Positions 38,688 to 47,142 of a DNA stretch of 64,000 nucleotides are shown piece by piece (the first letter of the stretch is position 1; every line of letters starts with the position of its first letter). Both the position numbers and the translations under genes were made by a program. The notes below the pieces were generated by a model that was given only the letters and a program-made list of their open reading frames with translations, was not told the origin of the DNA and ran no database searches. This DNA is from Corynebacterium casei LMG S-19264 (lineage in GTDB: Bacteria > Actinomycetota > Actinomycetes > Mycobacteriales > Mycobacteriaceae), in assembly GCF_000550785.1 (NCBI RefSeq), contig NZ_CP004350.1, positions 1,468,009 through 1,532,008 on the forward strand, written 5' to 3'.

Positions 38688-38888
38688 ATGGGTATTTTTG
38701 ACGATGCAAAGAACAAGGCTGCCGAGGCTGCACAGGACGGCAAGCTTGATGACCACCTAGACAAGGCAGAAGACTTTGCCAAGGACAAGGTCGGCGAAGA
38801 GCACCACGACAAGGTAGACGGTGCGCGCGACAAGATTGACGGCGCCCTCGGCTCCAACAACGACGACAACAAAGAAGAAGACCGCTAA
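38688..38888 (+). CDS. MT0933/Rv0909-like antitoxin-family small protein
   Basis: The 66-residue, highly charged protein begins MGIFDDAKNKAAEAAQDGKL and consists of amphipathic Lys/Asp/Glu/Ala-rich helices with repeated KAEDFAKDKV-like units. This matches the MT0933-like family annotated as antitoxins in mycobacteria. No toxin gene is adjacent on either side, so it stands alone and may instead be a stress-type CsbD-like protein. An AAGGAG site lies 8 bases before the ATG, and a strong terminator follows. The family assignment is from pattern memory. Confidence 0.8.
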   Translation: MGIFDDAKNKAAEAAQDGKLDDHLDKAEDFAKDKVGEEHHDKVDGARDKIDGALGSNNDDNKEEDR

Positions 38889-38919
38889 GAGCTAAACCAA
38901 GCTCTTCCGGCTTCACACC

Positions 38920-38967
38920 AAAGAGGCTGTGCCCCACTCCATAACCGGAGCGGGGCACAGCCTCTTT
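38920..38967. terminator. Terminator of the antitoxin-family gene
   Basis: A 16-bp stem (AAAGAGGCTGTGCCCC and its complement) with an inner CTCC/GGAG extension is followed by TTTTTT on the plus strand. The minus-strand gene ending at 39011 can use it too. Confidence 0.85.
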
Positions 38968-39010
38968 TTTCAATCACTAATCCCGGAAGTGGGATTCCGG
39001 GGACCACTGA

Positions 39011-39555
39011 TTAGTAATCTTCTGGCTGGTCCTGAATGATTGTGGCTGCCATCGCTAGGCAAACATACCTGTCATCAGCATCGGTGGCGACACCTGCTTT
39101 TGTTCCTGCAGGAGCTGGCTCGACTTCAGCGGATGGATCGAATTCCTCGCCCAGTCCATCAAGTGAGGAAATGCCGTAACGGATAACAGTTACAAATAGG
39201 TCGTCTACCTGTGCGCCAGCAATTGCGCTCTCATAGTCGTCAACAGATACGTCAATCCATTCGAGTTTCCCCTCCTGCGCCAACTTGATGTGCACTCTTG
39301 CTATCTTGTCATACGCTGCTGACCGTTCTGCGCCTGCCTTTTTGATGTTGCTGGCGACGAAGTTTTCAAGTAACTGTCGCTTTCCTTCAGTCGAATTGCC
39401 AGGCTTAGGGGTTGGGTTCTTTGGGCTAGATGGGGCAGGCTTGCTGCCGCTGGAGGACAGGGAGAATGCGGACTGTGCGCCTGCGGTTGGAGCGATGGAT
39501 AGGGCCAGGGCAGCGGCCGTGGCATGGACACGAGGGCAGTAGTGAGTTTTCTCAT
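39011..39555 (-). CDS. Exported protein gene with apparent frameshift in its signal peptide
   Basis: The main frame gives a mature region of about 160 residues starting around AGAQSAFSLSSSG, with a Ser/Pro/Lys linker and then a helical domain containing DKIARVHIKLAQEGKLEW. It has no good start codon. The N-terminal half of a signal peptide (MRKLTTALVS, ATG 39555) is in another frame, and its hydrophobic core (HATAAALALSIAPTAGAQ) is in the main frame. The switch falls near 39525 and would be repaired by one extra base in a CC run. This is a real frameshift or a sequencing error. The domain resembles that of the neighbour at 39824–40366. Confidence 0.6.
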
Positions 39556-39823
39556 GATCAATAAGCAAGACGAAAGTAACAGGTTTCGGCCAGGTTGTAT
39601 TCAGGCAACCCCAAGGTTCCGGACAGGTTAATTTGTATACAAAGAATATTTGTATTGTTTACCTGCGGGAATTGGCCGCGGACGGGAATTCGTGGAGAGA
39701 ATAATTTAACCTGCTGTTAACCAATCGGGGTAATCCACTGTGTGAGTGAGAGGTGTTCTGATCGGGCGATTCGCATTGTGTCTGCTAATAATCGTGACGG
39801 TGCGTCTGTGCAGTACTTGAGTA

Positions 39824-40366
39824 CTACTTACGTAGTTGTTCAAGGTCAAAGGTGTAAATGTTTACGACATAATAGTATTCAGAGTCTGCGCCGACCGCGA
39901 GTCCGAAATCGATAATTTCACTGGGAATTCCATCCTTTGTTTTCTCAAGGTGCTCGATGTTGCCATCTAACTCTGACAAATAGTTTCGGCTGTAGCCGAC
40001 ATGACTTTGTCCTTCGTGGCCTATCGCAGCTGCTTGACCTTCGTCGGTTTCATTATCGGGAGCGGTGTGCCAATCTACTTGCCCAGACATTGCTCTCTCC
40101 AAGTGCTTGTGTGCAGCTTTGTCAAGCTCTGGTTCATGTAGAACCCCAGAATTTATTTGCAATTCTCTCGATAAGGAATCTAGCCGTTTGAGTCGGTCGA
40201 ACTTGGATTCTTCAGGCTTTGTTTGCTCGGAGACATGAGCTTGAGCTTCCTGTTCTTGAACGAAGGAGATAACGAAGGGGGCTTTTCCTAGTGCGAATAT
40301 CGTAATGGTGATGGCCACTGCGGCGATTGCGACCGTGGAAATGATAGCGATAGTAAGGGTCTTCAT
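39824..40366 (-). CDS. Membrane-anchored or exported protein related to the 39011 gene
   Basis: The 180-residue protein has an uncleaved-looking hydrophobic N-terminus (MKTLTIAIISTVAIAAVAI), then a polar domain containing LDKAAHKHLERAMSGQVDWH and a C-terminal VGADSEYYYVVNIYTF segment. Both parts align with the protein at 39011–39555 (D-K-x-A-x3-H-x3-A-x2-G-x2-[ED]-W and a [AG]D..Y.V motif), so they are paralogues. The D..A..H...A..G...H pattern loosely recalls CAP/SCP-domain helices. Function is unknown. It lies just downstream of tRNA-Pro. Confidence 0.65.
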   Translation of the reverse strand: MKTLTIAIISTVAIAAVAITITIFALGKAPFVISFVQEQEAQAHVSEQTKPEESKFDRLKRLDSLSRELQINSGVLHEPELDKAAHKHLERAMSGQVDWHTAPDNETDEGQAAAIGHEGQSHVGYSRNYLSELDGNIEHLEKTKDGIPSEIIDFGLAVGADSEYYYVVNIYTFDLEQLRK

Positions 40367-40517
40367 GAGCTAGAAATTAGCTCTAAACAACTGCGCATGA
40401 CTAGGAAGCGGGGAGCGATCCCCGTTTTCGAACTCACTGCACTCGAACGGGAAATTCTGGCGTCAAAGCAGACAGTCGACTCATAGTGTTAGCTACGAAT
40501 CGACTGCGGAATTCTGT

Positions 40518-40590
40518 CGGACTAACAGGATTTGAACCTGCGACCCCTACACCCCCAGTGTAGTGCGCTACCAAGCTGCGCCATAGTCCG
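40518..40590 (-). tRNA. tRNA-Pro (anticodon GGG)
   Basis: On the minus strand the full cloverleaf folds. The 7-bp acceptor stem is CGGACTA with TAGTCCG. The D-arm is GCGCAGCTTGGTAGCGC, the anticodon stem CTACA/TGTAG with loop CTGGGGG, and the T-arm contains GGTTCAAATCC. The anticodon is GGG (proline). The 3' CCA is not encoded. Length is 73 bases. Confidence 0.95.
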
Positions 40591-40673
40591 CCATCGGCTC
40601 GTTGTGGCCGATGAAGATAGGTTACATCATTGGTATTTGGAACCGAAAAATAGGGCTGGAGTTTGGGAAAATC

Positions 40674-41108
40674 TTAGCTGACGTCGCCGGTGGAGTAGAC
40701 CCATTCACGCGGGTGGTCATCGCGAAGCTGCATGCGGCGGAAGCTTGAACGCTCACGCTGAGAGCCTTTAGCGGCGCCCTTGTAGAAGGCTTCAAACTCG
40801 ACCATGCCGGTGTCATCGAGCGGCGAGCCGGCAGCGGTGTCAATGATATCCAAGCGGTAGAAACGGATGCCGGAATCGGCGGCGAAGGACTCAGCAAGAT
40901 TGAGCGAACCCGGCCGAGTGTCAGGATCCCAGGTGCCTAGCAAGTAAGCCTCATCGCCGGTGACAAAGGCACTAAAGCGTGAGCGCATGAGTGTTTCCGC
41001 CGTGGGGGCGGGCGCGCCGTCATGGTACTTCTTGCAGCACTCGCCAAACGTCAGCCCGGTGCCGCACGGGCAACGGACATCGGCAGGAAGTGGGTTGAGA
41101 ATATCCAT
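40674..41108 (-). CDS. YchJ-like protein with SEC-C zinc motif
   Basis: The 144-residue protein starts with a SEC-C zinc-binding motif, CPCGTGLTFGECCKKYH, followed by a YchJ-type NTF2-like domain (SRFSAFVTGDEAYLLGTWDPDTRP … VEFEAFYKG … RRMQLRDDHPREWVYSTGD). Function of the family is unknown. ATG 41108 lies 4 bases downstream of the hydrolase–OsmC stop on the same strand, so the two are co-transcribed. The longer frame (41123) is not needed. Confidence 0.88.
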   Translation of the reverse strand: MDILNPLPADVRCPCGTGLTFGECCKKYHDGAPAPTAETLMRSRFSAFVTGDEAYLLGTWDPDTRPGSLNLAESFAADSGIRFYRLDIIDTAAGSPLDDTGMVEFEAFYKGAAKGSQRERSSFRRMQLRDDHPREWVYSTGDVS

Positions 41109-41112
41109 GGAG

Positions 41113-42264
41113 CTAAAACACATCCACGATGTGCGCGGAAGAAATCAAGGAGACAATCTCCGCGTCCTTGCCCGCTGCAAGAAGGGTGGACTTTTCACTG
41201 GCGCTGAGTTGACCCACTAGGTCGACGCGGCGCTCGAAAGTGGCTTCGTGGATGTGGGTTACGGTGACGTTGACATCGTCAAGCTTCATGCCCTTGGCTG
41301 CAGCCTTGACCGCTTGTGCCGTGCCTGAAGCCAGTGCTGACATGAGCAACCCCTCCGCCGTGTGGCCCTTGCCGCGGCCACCATCGGCCTTGGAACGGTC
41401 CGTGGAAATGGAGCGGTCATTGTTGCGCACCACCACGCCGTAGCGGGTGCCGGTTGCCAGATGCGATACGGCGGCTTCCGGACCGACCGCCTCAGGAGTG
41501 TGGTCTGGCTCGATGTACTGCTCAGCCCACGCGCCAATCAGATCGGCGGCGCGCTGCGCGGCACCCTGCTTGGTCACCAAGTGATCAGCCTTGTCCAGTG
41601 CCACCAATGACTTGGGGTAGCGGGTAACGCGGAAGATGCTCTGCGCATTGTCAATGCCCACGGTCTGATCAATTGGGGAGTGCACCAGCATCAACGGTTT
41701 GCGCATATGGTGCAGGTAATCCTCCGGATTAGTATCCGCGAGGTCCTCCAGGAAGTGGCGAGAGATGGTCAGACGGCGCCCGCCCAGGACAACCTCTACC
41801 GAGCCGTGCTTGTCCACTTCGCCAATCTTGTCGGCATAGTGCAGCACCGAGTGCGCGGGATCAAAAGGAGCGCCGATGGTTGCGACAGCATTGACCGAAT
41901 CAATGGAGCCTGCGGCAGCTAAGGCCGCCGCGCCGCCGAGCGAATGCCCAATGAGCAACTGCGGGGCGTTGTACTCCTGGCCCAACCAGTCCGCGGCCGC
42001 CTTGAGGTCAGCGACGTTCTCACTAAACGAGGTCTCGGCAAAGTCCCCCTCGGACTGGCCTAGGCCCGGAAAATCAAAGCGCAAAGCGGCAATGCCAAAA
42101 TTCGTCAGCTGTTTACAGACACGCGCCGCACCGGGAGTGTGGCGGTGGCCAGCAAAACAGTGCGCAAAGATTGCGTACGCTTTGGGCGGAGAGTCAGGAA
42201 AGTCAATGGTGCCGGCGATGTTGATACCGGTCGACGATGGAAACGTGACATTCACGGATTGCAT
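41113..42264 (-). CDS. Alpha/beta-hydrolase fused to an OsmC-like domain
   Basis: The 383-residue protein has an N-terminal hydrolase domain (about 1–250) with the nucleophile elbow IGHSLGGAAAL, an acidic residue in VHSPIDQTVG, and a histidine in KADHLVTK. A C-terminal OsmC-like domain follows (about 255–383). This two-domain fusion is known in bacteria. In the OsmC part the place of the first catalytic cysteine reads LMSALASGTAQAV, with no cysteine, and no second catalytic cysteine is visible, so peroxidase activity is unlikely. ATG 42264 is the family start; the frame extends to 42321. It is divergent from secA2. Confidence 0.85.
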   Translation of the reverse strand: MQSVNVTFPSSTGINIAGTIDFPDSPPKAYAIFAHCFAGHRHTPGAARVCKQLTNFGIAALRFDFPGLGQSEGDFAETSFSENVADLKAAADWLGQEYNAPQLLIGHSLGGAAALAAAGSIDSVNAVATIGAPFDPAHSVLHYADKIGEVDKHGSVEVVLGGRRLTISRHFLEDLADTNPEDYLHHMRKPLMLVHSPIDQTVGIDNAQSIFRVTRYPKSLVALDKADHLVTKQGAAQRAADLIGAWAEQYIEPDHTPEAVGPEAAVSHLATGTRYGVVVRNNDRSISTDRSKADGGRGKGHTAEGLLMSALASGTAQAVKAAAKGMKLDDVNVTVTHIHEATFERRVDLVGQLSASEKSTLLAAGKDAEIVSLISSAHIVDVF

Positions 42265-42363
42265 GACACATACAATAACGGGATAGGTGTCTGTGGGGTT
42301 AGCTTGGCCTGCTACAGTCAATATAAATCACAAGAACCGCTATAGGGAGATGGAATAACATTC

Positions 42364-44655
42364 ATGGGAGCATTAGACTGGTTTTGGAAGGCGATGGGAT
42401 CATCGTCCGAGCGCAACGATAAGAAATCCAAGTCTATTGCGACTGGCGCAGGCGAGCTGGTCGCAGAACTTAGCGCGCTCAATGATGCCGACCTAGCCGC
42501 CCGCGCCCGGTCCTGCGCCGCAGGTGGGGAACTTAAAGACAAGTCCACGTTCCTCGCATGCTTAGCGGTTGCGGCAGAGCGCAAGCTGGGCTTAGCACCG
42601 TTTCATGTCCAATCCCAGGCGGTACTTCGACTGCTGGAAGGCGATGTTATTCAAATGGCCACCGGCGAAGGCAAGACGCTGGTGGGCGCAATGGCCGCCA
42701 CCGGTTTCGCGCTAACGGGCAAGCGCGTGCACGTGGTTACAGTGAATAATTATCTCGCCCAGCGTGACGCCGAGTGGATGCGCCCGCTGGTTGAAACCTT
42801 TGGGCTTAGCGTTGCCAGCGTGACGGAGAAACTCAGCGCTGATAAGCGACGCGAGGCATATCGCAGCGACATTATCTACGCGCCGGTCAATGAGCTGGGC
42901 TTCGACGTCTTGCGCGATAACCAGATCATCTCCCGCGAGCAGACCGTGCAGGCACCAGCCGACGTGGCACTGGTTGACGAGGCAGACTCAGTGCTTGTCG
43001 ATGAAGCCCTGGTGCCGCTCGTGCTGGCTGGTTCCCGCAAGGGTGACGCGCCCACGGGGCACATCACGAATGTGGTCTCGCGCCTGCGCGAGGAGCTTGA
43101 TTACACCATTAGCCAGGACGGACGCACGGTAACACTGACCGATGCCGGCGCGCATCGGGTAGAACATGAACTCGGTATTGATTCGCTGTATTCCGAGGAC
43201 AACATTGGCACCGTGCTGGTCAAGGTCAACCTGGCGTTGCACGCCAAGGCGCTGTTGATTCGCGATATCCACTACATCGTTAACGAAGGCGAGCTGCAGC
43301 TTATCGATGCTTCCAAGGGCCGCGTTGCAGATTTACAGCGCTGGCCAGACGGATTGCAAGCAGCCGTAGAAGCCAAAGAAGGCCTGGAAGTATCCGAGGG
43401 CGGGCGCATCCTGGACACCATTACCCTGCAGGAGCTGATGCGCCGCTACCCAACGGTGTGCGGCATGACCGGCACCGCGGTTGAGGCAACTGACCAGTTG
43501 CGTCAGTTCTACGACCTGCATGTTTCGGTGATTGACCGGAATAACCCGCTCCAGCGCTTTGATGAACAAGACCGCGTCTACGCCACCATGGCGGAGAAGA
43601 ATAAAGCGATTGTTGCCGAAATTCAGGCCCTGAACGCCACCGGACAGCCGGTGTTGGTGGGCACACAAGACGTGGCGGAATCAGAAGACCTGGCCGAAGC
43701 TCTTGCCGAGCTGGGCATTGAGGTCAACGTGCTCAACGCGAAGAATGACGAAGAAGAAGCGCGGATCATTGCCGAGGCTGGCGATGAGGGGCGAGTGACC
43801 GTCTCCACCCAGATGGCCGGCCGCGGTACCGACATCAAACTCGGCGGTGCGGATGAATCTGACCGCGCAGCAGTCGTGGAACGCGGCGGGTTGGCGGTGC
43901 TGGGTACCTCGCGGCATCGCACCGCGCGCCTAGACAACCAGCTGCGCGGGCGTTCAGGACGCCAGGGAGACCCAGGGCTGTCACTGTTTTTCGTTTCACT
44001 GGAAGACGACCTCGTGGTCCAAGGTGGGGAAGATGACTCGCTGGTGTTTAACCCCGGTGAAGACGGGCGCATCGAATCTAAGCGCGTCAATGCCTTTGTT
44101 GCCCACTGCCAGCGCGTGACTGAAGGCCAGCTGCTGGAAATCCATGCCCAGACCTGGAAATACAATCAGTTGTTGGCAGATCAGCGAATAATCATCGACA
44201 AGCGTCGTGCGAACCTCCTGGACACCGACCCAGCCTGGAAGGAACTTGCCCAGCGCGCCCCGCAGCGTGCCGCAGAGCTTGCCGATGTCCCCGAGGCCGC
44301 CAAAGTGGCCGCCGCGCGCGAAATCATGCTCTTCCATCTGGACCTGTCATGGGCTGATCACCTCGAGCTGATGGACGATGTGCGGGAATCCATTCACCTC
44401 CGCGCGATTGCGCGAGAGACCCCCATCGACGAATATCACCGGATTGCCGTAAGGGAATTTAAAGAGCTGGCGCAGCGCGCAGTCGATGACTCCGTCGAGA
44501 CATTTAACACAGTCCAAATCAACGAAAACGGTGCTCATCTGGATGATTCCGGGCTTGCGCGACCATCTGCAACATGGACTTATATGGTGTCCGATAACCC
44601 TCTGGCTGGGTCTGGCAACTCGGTTATTGGAGGGATTGGTAATCTATTTAGGTAA
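42364..44655 (+). CDS. secA2: Accessory preprotein translocase ATPase SecA2
   Basis: The 763-residue SecA-type motor has Walker A MATGEGKTLVGAM, the DEAD-like LVDEADSVLVDEA, the preprotein cross-linking region, and late helicase motifs TQMAGRGTDIKLGG and QLRGRSGRQGDPG. It is shorter than SecA1 and lacks the C-terminal zinc-finger tail, as expected for actinobacterial SecA2, which exports a subset of proteins. AGGGAG precedes ATG 42364, and an upstream TATAAA lies near 42320. It precedes odhI, as in other corynebacteria. Confidence 0.93.
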   Translation: MGALDWFWKAMGSSSERNDKKSKSIATGAGELVAELSALNDADLAARARSCAAGGELKDKSTFLACLAVAAERKLGLAPFHVQSQAVLRLLEGDVIQMATGEGKTLVGAMAATGFALTGKRVHVVTVNNYLAQRDAEWMRPLVETFGLSVASVTEKLSADKRREAYRSDIIYAPVNELGFDVLRDNQIISREQTVQAPADVALVDEADSVLVDEALVPLVLAGSRKGDAPTGHITNVVSRLREELDYTISQDGRTVTLTDAGAHRVEHELGIDSLYSEDNIGTVLVKVNLALHAKALLIRDIHYIVNEGELQLIDASKGRVADLQRWPDGLQAAVEAKEGLEVSEGGRILDTITLQELMRRYPTVCGMTGTAVEATDQLRQFYDLHVSVIDRNNPLQRFDEQDRVYATMAEKNKAIVAEIQALNATGQPVLVGTQDVAESEDLAEALAELGIEVNVLNAKNDEEEARIIAEAGDEGRVTVSTQMAGRGTDIKLGGADESDRAAVVERGGLAVLGTSRHRTARLDNQLRGRSGRQGDPGLSLFFVSLEDDLVVQGGEDDSLVFNPGEDGRIESKRVNAFVAHCQRVTEGQLLEIHAQTWKYNQLLADQRIIIDKRRANLLDTDPAWKELAQRAPQRAAELADVPEAAKVAAAREIMLFHLDLSWADHLELMDDVRESIHLRAIARETPIDEYHRIAVREFKELAQRAVDDSVETFNTVQINENGAHLDDSGLARPSATWTYMVSDNPLAGSGNSVIGGIGNLFR

Positions 44656-44757
44656 GTGAAATCTCACGCGACTGCCCGCAGACCGTGAGAAAGTCGCTAT
44701 TATGAAATCAGTAAATCAATATCCACGACTTTGCCCAATACTTCGGAGGTAAACATT

Positions 44758-45192
44758 ATGGCCGAGAACACTGGCACTCCAGAGCCGCAGGTTGAAACCA
44801 CTTCGGTTTTCCGCGCGGACCTGCTCAAAGAAATGGAGAACTCTGCTGCATCGAGCACTGAGACCTCCACCGCGGGCGCAGACAACCTGCCTGACGGCCA
44901 GGCCCTCCTCGTTGTTAAGCGTGGACCAAATGCGGGTGCACGTTTCTTGCTTGACCAGCCAACCACCACCGCTGGCCGCCACCCTGAGGCAGACATTTTC
45001 CTTGATGATGTCACCGTGTCTCGCCGTCACGCGGAGTTCCGCATCGATGGTGAGAAGTTCGAGGTAGTAGACGTGGGATCCCTCAACGGCACCTACGTAA
45101 ACCGCGAGCCACGCAACTCCCAGGTCTTGGAAGTCGGCGATGAGATTCAGATCGGTAAATTCCGACTAGTCTTCATTGCTAATAAGAAGTAG
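44758..45192 (+). CDS. odhI: OdhI/GarA FHA-domain regulator of 2-oxoglutarate dehydrogenase
   Basis: The 144-residue protein is nearly the C. glutamicum OdhI in sequence. Unphosphorylated, OdhI binds and inhibits 2-oxoglutarate dehydrogenase; phosphorylation by Ser/Thr kinases relieves this. The phospho-site motif VETTSVFRAD places the two threonines at 14 and 15. The C-terminal FHA domain contains AGRHPEADIFLDD, VSRRHAEF and GSLNGTYVN. ATG 44758 follows a perfect CGGAGGT site; the longer frame from 44731 is not used. A hairpin terminator follows. Confidence 0.96.
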   Translation: MAENTGTPEPQVETTSVFRADLLKEMENSAASSTETSTAGADNLPDGQALLVVKRGPNAGARFLLDQPTTTAGRHPEADIFLDDVTVSRRHAEFRIDGEKFEVVDVGSLNGTYVNREPRNSQVLEVGDEIQIGKFRLVFIANKK

Positions 45193-45210
45193 GATTCTAG
45201 TTCTTGAACA

Positions 45211-45239
45211 AAACAGTCTCTTTTTGTGAGAGACTGTTT
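45211..45239 (+). terminator. Terminator of odhI
   Basis: A perfect 10-bp repeat (AAACAGTCTC/GAGACTGTTT) has a 9-nt T-rich loop and begins 18 bases after the odhI stop. Confidence 0.65.
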
Positions 45240-45382
45240 CTTAGTAAATGACACAACTGTGGTTTACAGCTAAACGGGCTTGAGCTTCGGCTTTGGACCG
45301 GATGGCTGGTATTCCAAGCGATACCTATGAAATTCGTTGGCAATGCAATTTGCTGGCGAGTTCTGGAGAGAACAACAACATC

Positions 45383-46111
45383 GTGAGTGCAGCGAAGCAA
45401 CAGGCAGCGGCAGTAAGCCCCGCACCGAAGAAAAAGACCATGTCCATTGGCGTGGTTTTGGAGAACCTGCAGCAGCAGTTTCCCGATGTCACTGTGTCCA
45501 AGATCCGCTTTTTGGAGTCCGAGAAGCTGATCACGCCTTCGCGTACTGCCTCTGGTTACCGTCGTTTCACCGAAGACGATGTGGAGCGTTTGCGCTACAT
45601 TTTGACCCAGCAGCGTGACAACTACACGCCGCTAAAAGTCATCCGTGAGCAGCTAGACGCCATGGATTCCGGCCAGGTCACCGCGATTGTTGGTGCGGGC
45701 CAGACCTCCACGTTGGTCTCTGCAGACAAGTTCCGCGCACCAGTTGTTACCCGTTTGACGGGGGAGGACGTGGCAGAGCAGGCCGGCAGCACTGAGAAGT
45801 CTGTGATGGCTTTGGTCAAGGTTGGTCTGATTAGCCCAGATTCTTCCGGGTTCTTCACCGCTGATGATGTCTCTGTAGTCTCCGCGGCGGAAGCACTGAA
45901 GGCCTTTGGCTTTGATGAGCGTCGCCTGAAGTCCCTGCGCAATAATGCGCGCCGCCAGGCTGACCTGATTGCTCAGGTGGCAACACCAGTTGCAACCTCC
46001 AAGTCAGACACCGCGCGCCAGCAAGCAGAGGAGCTGTCTTCCCAGATGGCAGCATTGGTTGTCTCCTTGCACGCAACCTTGGTCAAGACTGACCTGCGCA
46101 ACGAGTTCTAG
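45383..46111 (+). CDS. ftsR: MerR-family regulator FtsR
   Basis: The 242-residue MerR-type DNA-binding protein has a winged-helix domain (MSIGVVLENLQQQFPDVTVS … SEKLITPSRTASGYRRFTEDDVERLRYI) followed by an effector-like C-terminal part. It matches corynebacterial FtsR, an activator of ftsZ expression. The frame extends back to 45293, but GTG 45383 has GGAGAG 12 bases upstream and fits the family. It keeps its conserved position between odhI and the DUF151 gene. Confidence 0.9.
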   Translation: MSAAKQQAAAVSPAPKKKTMSIGVVLENLQQQFPDVTVSKIRFLESEKLITPSRTASGYRRFTEDDVERLRYILTQQRDNYTPLKVIREQLDAMDSGQVTAIVGAGQTSTLVSADKFRAPVVTRLTGEDVAEQAGSTEKSVMALVKVGLISPDSSGFFTADDVSVVSAAEALKAFGFDERRLKSLRNNARRQADLIAQVATPVATSKSDTARQQAEELSSQMAALVVSLHATLVKTDLRNEF

Positions 46112-46210
46112 GCGCGCAATTTAATTAATTCCACCCTCATCATCCTGCGCTAGCCATGCCCAGGGGTTAGGGTGGTTTCATACTTTAAGGGAAGGCTGTA
46201 CAAGATAGCG

Positions 46211-46912
46211 ATGACCATGAAATCGGTGGAGTTAGAATTCCTCGGCGTACACATGATGGAGCCGGAAGACTTCCTGTGTGCACTTCTGGCACACCCTGAT
46301 TCGCACAAGATTGTGCCGGTATGGATGTCTCTTTCCGATGGTGCACGCTTAAGCTCCCGCGCAGACGGCTACAATCCTTCCCGCCCAGATACTCATGACT
46401 TGTTGCTTGAGTTGCTTGAGGCACAGGGCGGGGTCACAAGCATTGTTGTCAACAATGTCCATGAGGGCGCTTTCTATGTTGAGGTCACCACCGGCGCGGA
46501 GAAGAACCTGGATGCCCGCGTCTCGGATGCGCTGGTGCTGTCGATGCACTTCAATGTGCCGCTAACTATCGATGAAGAATTGCTGGGCAAGGTTGGTCTC
46601 TACGTGACCGAGGATGACCTGGACCAGTACTTCCACATTGATTATGAAGCGACCTCGTTTGTTCCTGGTGAAAGCTCGCGTCCTGATGATGAGGACTCCG
46701 AGTCCACTTCTGCCTCCGGCGACGCGCAGGCCGATGCAGACTTTAGCGAGCTGATGAAGTCCATGGGCTTGAGCGAGGACGAGCTGCGCCTTGATGCTGA
46801 TGTGGACGATTCGGCTGACGACGAAGCAGCCGATGATGGGCAGACAAGCATTGATGATTTCCTGGATGCAGAGGACGAGGATGACTCCGACGGCAGTGAA
46901 AACCAGCGCTAA
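46211..46912 (+). CDS. DUF151 bifunctional-nuclease-like protein
   Basis: The 233-residue protein has a DUF151 domain (about residues 1–130; segments VWMSLSDGARLSSRADGYNPSRPDTHDLLLELLE and LDARVSDALVLSMHFNVPL), named after a plant bifunctional nuclease. Bacterial activity is not established. The C-terminal ~90 residues are very rich in Asp, Glu and Ser and probably disordered. ATG 46211 matches the conserved start MTMKSVELEFLG, although the best ribosome site is about 17 bases upstream. It lies between two MerR genes, as in relatives. Confidence 0.82.
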   Translation: MTMKSVELEFLGVHMMEPEDFLCALLAHPDSHKIVPVWMSLSDGARLSSRADGYNPSRPDTHDLLLELLEAQGGVTSIVVNNVHEGAFYVEVTTGAEKNLDARVSDALVLSMHFNVPLTIDEELLGKVGLYVTEDDLDQYFHIDYEATSFVPGESSRPDDEDSESTSASGDAQADADFSELMKSMGLSEDELRLDADVDDSADDEAADDGQTSIDDFLDAEDEDDSDGSENQR

Positions 46913-47072
46913 GCACGGCATTTACACCTGTCGGGGGTAGGTATGGGGGTGTTATGGAAAATAATTACCCTGAAAGAATGACACGCTTGTGACTAATGGT
47001 GAATTCGAGATCTGCTCGGGTTAAGGTTGAAGTAGAGATTGAGACTTTGCAGAAACTGCGAAGCGTGCGGGG

Positions 47073-47086
47073 TTGACGTATGTCAA
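47073..47086. promoter_or_regulatory. Dyad upstream of the second MerR gene
   Basis: TTGAC and GTCAA arms flank a 4-base centre, 57–70 bases before GTG 47143. A MerR protein could bind here in autoregulation. The neighbouring region has no competing gene. Confidence 0.35.
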
Positions 47087-47142
47087 TCCATGGCAAATAA
47101 TGAACCTATAGCCTTTGAGCTAAACACCATTGGAGTAGTTAC

